NCBI GenBank assembly: GCA_947165555.1
Contig: CAMVAR010000019.1
Coordinates: 1 to 8,941, forward strand
Origin: an uncultured Pseudomonadota bacterium
Lineage (GTDB): Bacteria; Pseudomonadota; Alphaproteobacteria; Rs-D84
DNA: 8,941 nt
Reading direction: 5' to 3'
The notes beneath the pieces were generated by a model. It did not search any database. It had not been told where the DNA came from and was given only the letters and a program-made list of their open reading frames with translations. This document shows, piece after piece, positions 1 through 6,391 of the stretch. Position 1 is the stretch's first letter. Each line of letters begins with the position of its first letter. Both the position numbers and the translations under genes were made by a program.

Positions 1-2
1 TA

Positions 3-1346
3 CCATTCGGTGCGGCATATGCAATGGCAATGTTTTGGTGGGTACTGCATAGCATTTATGTTGTTCCAGAATTGGCCAATCAGTTCGCAATTTGGACCGT
101 GCCGGGATTGATAGGTATTGGTATTGTTGGCGGAATAATTTTTTCAATACCGTTCATGGCGATTTCAGCGCCGCGCACAATTACGGTGTGTCGCCCATGG
201 GTTTTTGCCGCGACATGGGTTTTGGTTTTATGGCTGCGTGAATGGGCCTTTACCGGTTTTCCGTGGAATCCGATTGCAAATGTTGCACTGGAAAATATTT
301 TTGTTGCAAATTCTATGTCTGTATTTGGGGCGTTGGGGTTATCGTTTGTAATTGTTGGGTTAATTGCCGCAATCGCAGAAATTATTCAGAATTATCGTGC
401 AATATTAAATTGGTGCGTGTTTGTAATATTTTTGATGTTTGGCATGGTTGGGGTGTTGATGGGGGTGAAAAATATTGACCTGGTTGAATCGATGCGTGAT
501 ACGCAAACGCCGCTTGTGCGGATTGTTCAGCCCGGAATGGATGCCACGCAAAAGGCAACTTTTTCACGCCAGGCGGCATTACAAAATTCAAAATATAATT
601 TACAAATGATGATGGCATTGGCGGCCGGCGAGGGGGATTTTGACTTACTGGTGTTTCCCGAAACGGCATACCCATTCGTGATGACGCCGGGTGATATTAT
701 GCCAATGGCCAAATTTTTACAAAGGCCGTTATTGATTGGCGCAAACTATTTTGCGGATGGAAATTTGTATAATTCGTTGTTGGTTGCAGATTCTAAGGGT
801 GTTGTGACAAATGTTTATCATAAATCGCATCTGGTGCCGTTTGGGGAATATCGACCATTTGGGAATCTGATTCCGACACCGGGAATGTTGACGCCAGGAA
901 ATGGGCCGGACCAAATTAGTATTAATGTGAATGGGCATGATTTTATATTTGCACCGGCAATTTGTTATGAAATTATATTTTCCGATTCGCTGATATCGGC
1001 AAATAACACCCCGGATGCAATTATCAATATTACCAATGATAATTGGTTTGGAAAAACCCCGGGGACGTATCAACACCTGGATATGGTGCGTCGGTACGCA
1101 ATAGAATCGGGTGTGCCAATTATTCGTGCCAACTATTCGGGGATAAGTGCGTTTGTTTTATCAACCGGTCAGGTTTTGGCCGATATCCCAATTGGCGTGG
1201 CCGGAATTGTTGATGGGGTCGTATGGGGTGCGCATAAAACACTGTATCGTCAATATGGTCGCGATGGATGGTTTATAATAATCCTTGGGGTGGCGTGTAT
1301 GGGGACAATAATTTTTTCGTGGATTTCGCGTCGACGCGATTATTGA
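3..1346 (+). CDS. lnt: Apolipoprotein N-acyltransferase, 5' end outside window
   Basis: Lnt transfers a third acyl chain from phospholipid to the N-terminal cysteine of apolipoproteins at the periplasmic face of the inner membrane. The frame is open to the left edge, so the ATG at 24 is internal; the visible part is 447 codons against about 500 for the family, so roughly the first 60 residues (first membrane segments) are missing. The N-terminal part is hydrophobic with several membrane segments. The nitrilase-like domain follows, from about residue 165 counted from the ATG at 24. Its catalytic triad is visible: Glu213 in FPETAYPF, Lys267 in YHKSHLVPFGEYRPF and Cys314 in PAICYEIIF. The family motif NITNDNWFG (336-343) is present, and a last hydrophobic segment (about 416-433) precedes the basic tail SRRRDY. 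The 3' end overlaps the convergent ribbon-helix-helix gene by 7 nt. Identification is firm. Confidence 0.96.
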   Translation, partial: PFGAAYAMAMFWWVLHSIYVVPELANQFAIWTVPGLIGIGIVGGIIFSIPFMAISAPRTITVCRPWVFAATWVLVLWLREWAFTGFPWNPIANVALENIFVANSMSVFGALGLSFVIVGLIAAIAEIIQNYRAILNWCVFVIFLMFGMVGVLMGVKNIDLVESMRDTQTPLVRIVQPGMDATQKATFSRQAALQNSKYNLQMMMALAAGEGDFDLLVFPETAYPFVMTPGDIMPMAKFLQRPLLIGANYFADGNLYNSLLVADSKGVVTNVYHKSHLVPFGEYRPFGNLIPTPGMLTPGNGPDQISINVNGHDFIFAPAICYEIIFSDSLISANNTPDAIINITNDNWFGKTPGTYQHLDMVRRYAIESGVPIIRANYSGISAFVLSTGQVLADIPIGVAGIVDGVVWGAHKTLYRQYGRDGWFIIILGVACMGTIIFSWISRRRDY

Positions 1347-1549
1347 TGTTGGGTTAAGTATTGTAAAATCCAAACGCGTATAGCCGACGATAGGTTGGTA
1401 TTCGGTTCGTGATTTTGGTCAATGTGGTCAATCAGTGCCGCGACCGATGTGTTTTTGGCGATTGCGATTTTTTTTAACATTTCAAAAAATTCTGATTCCA
1501 GCGAAATGCTGGTTTGATGTCCCGATAAAGATATAGATATTTTTTTCAT
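1340..1549 (-). CDS. Ribbon-helix-helix domain protein (RHH_4 type), 69 aa
   Basis: A small protein of the ribbon-helix-helix type common in Alphaproteobacteria, a presumed DNA-binding regulator that acts as a dimer. It begins MKKISISLSGHQTSISLE, which fits the DNA-contacting beta ribbon. Two helices follow: FFEMLKKIAIAKNTSVAALIDHID (about 21-44) and NLSSAIRVWILQYL (about 52-65). The NLSSAIRV stretch is the most family-like part. An upstream in-frame ATG at 1579 would add ten residues, but it lies inside the preceding gene; the ATG at 1549 begins 2 nt after that gene's stop and has an AAGG about 10 nt upstream. It is the last gene of a four-gene minus-strand cluster and ends inside the 3' end of lnt. 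It could be the regulator acting on the palindrome at the head of the cluster, but that is inference. Confidence 0.8.
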   Translation of the reverse strand: MKKISISLSGHQTSISLESEFFEMLKKIAIAKNTSVAALIDHIDQNHEPNTNLSSAIRVWILQYLTQHQ

Positions 1550-1551
1550 TA

Positions 1552-1989
1552 TTATTGTACCTTGCCCCCGATTAGGCAATCAAACATTGCCCGATATGGG
1601 TCGGTGTATGTGCGTACGATATTCAATCCGACGTTTTCCATCATAATATATTTTCCGGCGGAATCAAATGCAAACCAAAACAAATCGTTTCGTCCGAATA
1701 ATGTTTTTTCACGCATCTGGGACAGGTTGGTAAGTTGGTTATTGATTTGAAATATATCTGGGGTTGGATATTTTCCGTCAAATCCAAATTCTGATGGACC
1801 AAAAATATAGCCAGTATCCATTTTAATACCACCACATTGCAGATATATTTTTATCATGGGTTCTGGTAATACAATTGCACGAATCTGTTGCAGATTCACG
1901 TTGATAATATTAATTTGTCCCATGGTCGATGGTGGTGCCATTTTTGCCCCACGTTCGAATATTGCGGATAAAAATTCTGATTCGGTCAT
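1552..1989 (-). CDS. SUKH/YrhA (SMI1/KNR4)-like protein, 145 aa
   Basis: The layout resembles the SUKH superfamily (SMI1/KNR4, including E. coli YrhA-like proteins). There is a leading helical part, then LPEPMIKIYLQCGGIKMDTGYIFGP (41-65), which matches the family pattern 'LP..y..fl...nGg......ygp'. NDLFWFAFDSAGKYIMM (101-117) matches the strand pair around 'G.D..G..i', and TYTDPYRAMFDCLIGG (127-142) resembles the closing helix. Many bacterial SUKH proteins are immunity proteins to contact-dependent or polymorphic toxins and are encoded directly after the toxin. Here the gene lies 26 nt downstream of the 167-aa gene, with GGGA about 8 nt before the ATG. The SUKH assignment is by eye from the motif order and is moderate; an immunity role is speculation, since no recognisable toxin domain is seen in the preceding gene. 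Confidence 0.55.
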   Translation of the reverse strand: MTESEFLSAIFERGAKMAPPSTMGQINIINVNLQQIRAIVLPEPMIKIYLQCGGIKMDTGYIFGPSEFGFDGKYPTPDIFQINNQLTNLSQMREKTLFGRNDLFWFAFDSAGKYIMMENVGLNIVRTYTDPYRAMFDCLIGGKVQ

Positions 1990-2015
1990 TTGTTCTTATC
2001 CCTTTGTTCCGATGC

Positions 2016-2519
2016 CTATGCCCGACGGTTGCCCGACATGGTTGAACCAAACTGGCTAAGTCGGTCTTGGACCCCATTGCCACCATTGCCAGAGATTGTT
2101 GAATGTATCGGTAAATATATTTTTTTTGTTGGGTTTGGTAACCACAATGTTTCATTGCCATATTGTTCAATTATAAAGCGGTCCATGTTATGGGCGGTTG
2201 GAAATGTTAGGCAGGCGAATAAATTTTCAATGTCCAAATTGCCACCAAATATTAGTGGAACCCGAAATCGGATGGACAGGTTATCCGGAATTTTACGCCC
2301 CATTAATAAACCCATAAATTCGTCACGATTCAGATTCATCATGGCCAATTCGCTAATTGCATCGGACAAAGAACGCATAAATTCGGGAATTAACGATTTG
2401 TACTGTTGATACCAGTCGGTGCGTACAGGCGTCAATTTTTGTTGTATTTCCATAACGGGAATATTTTGTATTTTCATCTCTGCAAGGCGTCTTTCGGCGT
2501 CGGTCTGTGTTATTTGCAT
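2016..2519 (-). CDS. Unrecognised 167-aa protein in SUKH/RHH cluster
   Basis: I do not recognise a family. The first 75 residues look helical and charged, with no signal peptide or membrane segment (QTDAERRLAEMKIQ, then RTDWYQQYKSLIPEFMRSLSDAISELAMMNL). A more beta-like section follows (about 78-140) with IRFRVPLIFGG, a lone Cys103, TAHNMDRF (108-115), ETLWLPNPTKKIYLP (123-137) and His139. It ends in a Gly/Asn-rich, polar tail (HSTISGNGGNGVQDRLSQF). It is probably cytoplasmic. The start follows the stop of the upstream two-TM gene by 4 nt, with a GGGG about 10 nt before the ATG inside that gene's 3' end, so the two are probably translated from one message. Its place directly before a SUKH-like gene would suit a toxin or partner protein, but no catalytic motif supports that. 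Confidence 0.75.
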   Translation of the reverse strand: MQITQTDAERRLAEMKIQNIPVMEIQQKLTPVRTDWYQQYKSLIPEFMRSLSDAISELAMMNLNRDEFMGLLMGRKIPDNLSIRFRVPLIFGGNLDIENLFACLTFPTAHNMDRFIIEQYGNETLWLPNPTKKIYLPIHSTISGNGGNGVQDRLSQFGSTMSGNRRA

Positions 2520-2523
2520 GATG

Positions 2524-3414
2524 TTATGTCCCCAGGTGTGTTATCACAGTATTGATATATGTTGATACGGCATCAAACAAATCTTGGTCAAAATCATCCG
2601 GTTTGATGTTCTGTGTCGCATTCATAAATTCTTGGAATTCCGATAATGTTGCAAAATGGCGAATTGTTGCGGTGTCCGTCGTATTCGTGCCAATTGGTTC
2701 AACAGAACAGACCAATACCGACATATCGTTTGCCGAATTGCCCAATGTATCATCAAATATACTTACTAGTGTGCCAACGGCGTCTTGGGCATTTTCGTCG
2801 GATTCGTGTGACACGCCAATTAATATGCTTTGGTCATATCCCAATGCCACAACCGGTGATATCAATTTGCCAATTCGTTTAGATGTTTTTACATTATAAC
2901 CGGCGGATTCAAACATATTGCTGATTTGATGTGCCAATGGATTTACGTTCGCCGTTGGTGGCGTCGTTGGCATAGTGTATGTTGTGTTTGGTGTCGTTGG
3001 TGTTGGTAACGGGCCATTATTTGATGTGTGTACATTTGTATGCATTGTTGTGGGCGATAGTGGTCGGGCCATGTTTGGTCTGGTCGGTGTGCCTGGTTGA
3101 TACGCGACCATTGGTAAATCTTTTTGCTTTGATTGTGGTGTCGGGTTTGTTTGTGTTGTTATTTTTAATTTGCGAAAACGTGGTCGTACAATCATATATA
3201 ACCCGATTAGCCCAACCATAATCGCAATAATAATTGATGTATAAAATCCAAGTCTAATTGATGCACGGTCCGCCTGAAGTGTGGCCAGGTATTCCCAATG
3301 GGCCGCCGATAATATGTTAAAGCCATAACGGACATTCATCCAGAATGTTGTCGCGATTGTTACGGTCATTAACCATAATATACCCAATAAAATTTTTTCA
3401 AAATTTCGTTTCAT
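2524..3414 (-). CDS. Two-TM protein with Pro/Thr-rich linker and cytoplasmic C-terminal domain, 296 aa
   Basis: I do not recognise a named family. The layout is clear: a short basic N-terminus (MKRNFEK), TM1 (about 8-26), a periplasmic stretch of about 30 residues, TM2 (about 57-76), then the basic RPRFRKLK (77-84). That pattern suggests both ends are cytoplasmic. Residues 87-158 form a low-complexity linker rich in Pro, Thr and Asn. A folded domain follows (about 160-296): HQISNMFESAGYNVKTSKRIG, VVALGYDQSILIGVSHES, DAVGTLVSIFDD, MSVLVCSVEPIG and a helical C-terminus. The motif order faintly recalls restriction-endonuclease-like folds ('GY.V......G', then hydrophobic strands), but the catalytic D/ExK residues are not in place. 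It is the first gene of the cluster, with a -10 box 9 nt before the ATG and no Shine-Dalgarno, so it may be translated from a nearly leaderless message. Confidence 0.8.
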   Translation of the reverse strand: MKRNFEKILLGILWLMTVTIATTFWMNVRYGFNILSAAHWEYLATLQADRASIRLGFYTSIIIAIMVGLIGLYMIVRPRFRKLKITTQTNPTPQSKQKDLPMVAYQPGTPTRPNMARPLSPTTMHTNVHTSNNGPLPTPTTPNTTYTMPTTPPTANVNPLAHQISNMFESAGYNVKTSKRIGKLISPVVALGYDQSILIGVSHESDENAQDAVGTLVSIFDDTLGNSANDMSVLVCSVEPIGTNTTDTATIRHFATLSEFQEFMNATQNIKPDDFDQDLFDAVSTYINTVITHLGT

Positions 3415-3423
3415 TTGTTTTTA

Positions 3424-3452
3424 ATTATATCACATTTGTGATAAAGTAAAAA
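3424..3452 (-). promoter_or_regulatory. Promoter of the minus-strand cluster
   Basis: Read on the minus strand, a perfect TATAAT lies at 3429-3424. A weak -35 (TTTTTA, 3452-3447) is 17 nt upstream. The ATG of the two-TM gene (3414) is 9 nt beyond the -10, so the predicted start of transcription lies about 2-3 nt before the start codon, and no Shine-Dalgarno is visible. The -10 is seen directly; the -35 is a poor match. Confidence 0.6.
3428..3443. promoter_or_regulatory. 16-bp perfect palindrome, candidate operator
   Basis: TATCACA-TT-TGTGATA is a perfect 7+7 inverted repeat with a 2-bp centre. It lies in the 43-nt gap between the divergent two-TM gene and the 3458 gene. It overlaps the upstream end of the minus-strand TATAAT and covers the region where the plus-strand -10 should be (GATAAA at 3440-3445 is preceded by TGT, like an extended -10). 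A protein bound here could control both directions. The clustered ribbon-helix-helix protein is one candidate; a CRP/FNR-type regulator is another, although the half-sites are in inverted order compared with a CRP site. Confidence 0.55.
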
Positions 3453-3457
3453 GTGTT

Positions 3458-4150
3458 ATGATGATTAATTGTAAATATCATTTTGAAGATTTGCATAATA
3501 TGGTATCGATATGGGTGCCGGATGGATTAGATGATACGGCTGAATTAGCGCGGGTTGCAGATTATGTCGTGCATAATGGGATTCGTGTTGTATCGGTTGG
3601 TGCGGACGATGTGAAAAAAATTTGGCCGTGGTTAGAAAATTCAGGTGTTAAGATATTAAGTCGTTTTTTGGTTGATGAAGGGGGGAAAATTGACGACGTA
3701 ATATCTGGGTTTGCAAAAATGGTTACCGATGTTGTGCGACATGGTGCCGACGGGGTCCAGGTTTTTATTCCGTGTTCGTGCCTGGGCGAATTTGTGCGCG
3801 AATTGGAAGCAATACGTGATGATTTGTTTTTTGATAAAATTTTATCTGTGGGGTTGGATATTGATGATGTTGTTGGGGTGGATTGGTTGGATATCTTTGC
3901 TGAATTGGCGCGTATATGTCCTGGTTCGATATTGATATGTGGGGACCGCGCCGGATTTGATGCAAAATCTGATTTTGTGGGACGTATTTACGATATGTTA
4001 AAAAAATGGAATTTGAATTCAGATATTAATATGATGTTTTGTGGAAATATGTTGCGTGTGGCCCAAGTTATACGTTTGGTGCGCGGTATCAGACCCGAAT
4101 TGAATGAAAAAATGCGTGTGTTCGCCGGTGTTGATGATTTAGTTGCCTGA
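3458..4150 (+). CDS. Unrecognised alternating beta/alpha protein, possibly TIM-barrel-like, 230 aa
   Basis: No signal peptide or membrane segment is visible and I cannot name a family. The sequence alternates short hydrophobic strands with helices: IRVVSVGAD (42-50), VKILSRFLV (64-72), ADGVQVFIP (96-104), KILSVGLDID (127-136), SILICGD (156-162), INMMFCGN (189-196) and MRVFAGVDD (219-227). At least seven such units in 230 residues suggest a (beta/alpha) barrel, as in class I aldolases and related enzymes, but I see no diagnostic Schiff-base lysine or phosphate-binding loop and assign no reaction. The protein is rich in Asp. The start is ATGATG at 3458/3461 with only AAGTG upstream, a poor ribosome site. 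It is divergent from the two-TM cluster, sharing a 43-nt control region, and its 3' end overlaps convergent trmB by 12 nt. Confidence 0.75.
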   Translation: MMINCKYHFEDLHNMVSIWVPDGLDDTAELARVADYVVHNGIRVVSVGADDVKKIWPWLENSGVKILSRFLVDEGGKIDDVISGFAKMVTDVVRHGADGVQVFIPCSCLGEFVRELEAIRDDLFFDKILSVGLDIDDVVGVDWLDIFAELARICPGSILICGDRAGFDAKSDFVGRIYDMLKKWNLNSDINMMFCGNMLRVAQVIRLVRGIRPELNEKMRVFAGVDDLVA

Positions 4151-4771
4151 TTCCAAAATGATATATTTGGGCGCATCGGTGTGTGCCATATTCTTTGCCT
4201 GGTATCGGGTTTTTATGATGCAGGCGTATTCATTGTTGATAACAAAATTTGTGTGTTGTAACTGTTCTAATATCCAATCATAGTATCCCCAATGGTCGGT
4301 GCCGATTATGATTTTCCCGTTTTGTTTAATGTTTGTTGCCAATAAATTTAGGAAATCAGAGTTTAGTAAGCGACGCTTTTCATGGCGGGCCTTGGGCCAT
4401 GGGTCGGGGTGCAAGACCCAGATTTCAGAAAATGAAAATTTGTTTTGATTCAAAATCAATCGCACATCGTCCGGCCATATTCTAATGTTTTTATATTCGG
4501 GCAATATATTATCGTTTTCATCGCAAATGCGGGACAGTAATGCGGCCACACCGTTTTCAAATGGTTCGGCACCAATGATGATTTTGTCCGGGTTGTTTAA
4601 TGCCAATTCACAGACGTGTTCGCCGGCACCGAATCCGATTTCCAAAATGTCCACCGTTTCCGATTCGTTTGGCATGATTTTGGGCAATATATTTTGCACC
4701 AGGCGCGCCTTGCGCGGGGATAATTTTTTGCCGTGACGGCGACCAAATGTTCTTATTTCTTGTTTTTCCAT
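4139..4771 (-). CDS. trmB: tRNA (guanine46-N7)-methyltransferase
   Basis: TrmB uses S-adenosylmethionine to methylate N7 of G46 in the variable loop of many tRNAs, in the cytoplasm. The 210-aa product has the family features in order: RTFGRRHGKKLSPRKA near the N-terminus (7-22), the SAM-binding LEIGFGAGEH (43-52), the acidic end of the next strand GAEPFENGV (67-75), the signature HPDPWPKARHEKRRL (121-135), TDHWGYYDW (158-166) and a C-terminal TRYQAK where many relatives have T.FE.R. A further in-frame ATG at 4804 would add 11 residues (MFLIFAFYTKY) that do not fit the family; the promoter's -10 lies between the two, so I place the start at 4771. No Shine-Dalgarno precedes it. It is convergent with the 3458 gene and divergent from gltX. 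Confidence 0.95.
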   Translation of the reverse strand: MEKQEIRTFGRRHGKKLSPRKARLVQNILPKIMPNESETVDILEIGFGAGEHVCELALNNPDKIIIGAEPFENGVAALLSRICDENDNILPEYKNIRIWPDDVRLILNQNKFSFSEIWVLHPDPWPKARHEKRRLLNSDFLNLLATNIKQNGKIIIGTDHWGYYDWILEQLQHTNFVINNEYACIIKTRYQAKNMAHTDAPKYIILESGN

Positions 4772-4787
4772 ATATTTAGTATAGAAT
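4760..4787 (+). promoter_or_regulatory. gltX promoter
   Basis: TTGTTT (4760-4765), 16 nt, TAGAAT (4782-4787, five of six consensus bases). The predicted start is near 4794, leaving a 5' leader of about 23 nt that contains the AAGGA Shine-Dalgarno (4805-4809). The -35 lies across the first codons of trmB, and the -10 overlaps the trmB -10. Confidence 0.5.
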
Positions 4788-4806
4788 GCAAATATTAGAA
4801 ACACAA
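4778..4806 (-). promoter_or_regulatory. trmB promoter
   Basis: Read on the minus strand: TTGTGT (4806-4801), 17 nt, TATACT (4783-4778). Only 6 nt separate the -10 from the trmB ATG, so transcription is predicted to start at or next to the start codon and give a leaderless message. The -10 overlaps that of gltX on the other strand. Confidence 0.6.
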
Positions 4807-4816
4807 GGATTTGATT

Positions 4817-6391
4817 ATGAGAACAGGTCTATCGGAAGATTTAATCGCACGTGTTTTGGGTGGCGCGCCCAAATATACCATTTCGGAATTAGAGGAAAAA
4901 TTCCCACCGCGCAATTTGCCGGCGGGTGCCATGGTGACGCGTTTCGCACCCAGTCCAACCGGGTATATGCACCTTGGCGGCCTGTACCAGGTGTTGATAG
5001 ATTCAAAACTGGCGTCGCAATCGGGTGGTGTGTTTATGTTGCGTATAGAAGACACGGACACCAAACGCGAAGTCAAAGATGCGGTCCAATTGATAATAGA
5101 TTCTTTGAATAAATTTGGAATAACATATAACGATATGCCTGAATACGGACCGTATTATCAATCGCAACGCAAAGATATTTATCATTCGGTTGTGGCGGAA
5201 TTGTTGCGGACCGGGCGTGCGTACCCGTGCTTTTTAACCGCGGACGATATGGAACGCATTCGCGCGGAACAATCTGCGGCGGGCTTTGCCACCGGCATAT
5301 ATGGCGAATTTGCACGCGACCGTGATATTACCCCGGACGAGATTGTTCGGCGTATGGATAATGGCGCGGTGCCAACGATTCGTTTGTATTCAACGGGTGA
5401 TTCGGCACGGCGCATTTTCTGTAAAGATGCGGTGCGTGGTTCAATCGGGTTCCCGGAAAATAGTGAAGATATTGTTTTAATCAAATCGAATGATGGATTG
5501 CCAACCTATCATTTTGCGCATTTGTGCGATGACCATTTTATGCGCACCACACATGTTATTCGCGGTGAAGAATGGTTGCCGTCATTGCCGTTGCATACAC
5601 AATTATTTCGTATGATGGGGTGGCAACCGCCGATGTATATTCATACATCTACGATTGATAAAATCGATAGCGACACGGGCAAGCAACGCAAATTATCAAA
5701 ACGCAAAGACCCCGAAAGTAATGTCGCATTTTTCTTGGCCGATGGGTGGCCGACGGGCGCGGTGTTGGAATACCTTGGGAATATTGCGGCGTCTGGATAT
5801 GAAGAGGCAAAATTAAAAGGCGCGGTAAAATCTTTTGCCGAATATGAAATGAAACCAAAGAAAATTCCTATGTCGGGCGCGTTGTTCGATATGAAGAAAT
5901 TGGAATGGTGGGCCAAAGAGTATATTGGCGCAATGTCGGTGACCGATTTGGTGCGCGCGGTGGCCGATTGGGCAAATGAATATGGCGACGAAAAACAAAA
6001 AGGTCAGGTCGCAGACCAGGCGTATTTAACCGCGGTTTTGGCCATTGAACGCGATAATCCAAAACGTGTGCGTAAAGATTTTATTACATGGCGCCAGACA
6101 TTGGAAATCGTAGAATTTTTCTGGGATGAATTGTTTGTGAAAAATACTGAATACGCATATAACCGCGATGTTTTAAATGCGTTTTTGGATACATTTAATA
6201 TTGCGGATGACAAAGACACTTGGTGGAATAAAATTGTTGAAATTGCGAATCGGTTCGGGGTTAAAAATGGCGATGTTGCGATGAATCTGCGTGTGGCACT
6301 GGCGGGGCGGACAAACACGCCGGACCTGTATTCTATAATAACGGTAATGGGCGCAGAACGCGTGATTCAAAGGATAAAAAATGCAATTTAA
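4817..6391 (+). CDS. gltX: Glutamyl-tRNA synthetase (GluRS), Clostridia-like type
   Basis: A class I aminoacyl-tRNA synthetase that charges tRNA with glutamate using ATP. The Rossmann-fold signature is RFAPSPTGYMHLGG (42-55, the HIGH motif), followed by LRIEDTDTKREV, GPYYQSQR and the second signature KLSKRKDPE (292-300, the KMSKS loop). The anticodon-binding region fills the rest. A TTG six bases upstream could serve as a start, but the ATG at 4817 has AAGGA at a spacing of 7 nt, giving 524 aa. That is longer than the usual bacterial length of about 470, partly through an N-terminal extension of about 40 residues. Wording such as HFAHLCDDHFMRTTHVIRGEEWLPSLPLH and KLSKRKDPE resembles the GluRS type of Clostridia more than that of Proteobacteria. 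It heads an operon: the next gene starts inside its last codons. Identity is firm; tRNA specificity (Glu only, or also tRNA-Gln) cannot be told. Confidence 0.96.
   Translation: MRTGLSEDLIARVLGGAPKYTISELEEKFPPRNLPAGAMVTRFAPSPTGYMHLGGLYQVLIDSKLASQSGGVFMLRIEDTDTKREVKDAVQLIIDSLNKFGITYNDMPEYGPYYQSQRKDIYHSVVAELLRTGRAYPCFLTADDMERIRAEQSAAGFATGIYGEFARDRDITPDEIVRRMDNGAVPTIRLYSTGDSARRIFCKDAVRGSIGFPENSEDIVLIKSNDGLPTYHFAHLCDDHFMRTTHVIRGEEWLPSLPLHTQLFRMMGWQPPMYIHTSTIDKIDSDTGKQRKLSKRKDPESNVAFFLADGWPTGAVLEYLGNIAASGYEEAKLKGAVKSFAEYEMKPKKIPMSGALFDMKKLEWWAKEYIGAMSVTDLVRAVADWANEYGDEKQKGQVADQAYLTAVLAIERDNPKRVRKDFITWRQTLEIVEFFWDELFVKNTEYAYNRDVLNAFLDTFNIADDKDTWWNKIVEIANRFGVKNGDVAMNLRVALAGRTNTPDLYSIITVMGAERVIQRIKNAI

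Noticed and set aside
1856..2409. Plus-strand open frames opposite the SUKH-like and 167-aa genes
   Set aside because: No ribosome sites. The minus-strand frames have tight operon spacing and family-like or protein-like composition.
2016..2519. 167-aa protein as an HNH or other toxin nuclease
   Set aside because: It has scattered His, Asn and one Cys but no ordered catalytic motif; position before a SUKH-like gene is not enough.
2524..3040. Two-TM protein C-terminal domain as an active restriction-endonuclease-like (Mrr) nuclease
   Set aside because: The general strand order is suggestive, but the D...(D/E)xK residues are not found in the expected positions.
2552..3221. Plus-strand open frames opposite the two-TM gene
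   Set aside because: They are shadows of the minus-strand gene, which has a promoter, a clear TM pattern and a domain layout.
4772..4804. Longer trmB start at 4804
   Set aside because: The added MFLIFAFYTKY does not fit TrmB, and the promoter -10 (4783-4778) lies within it.
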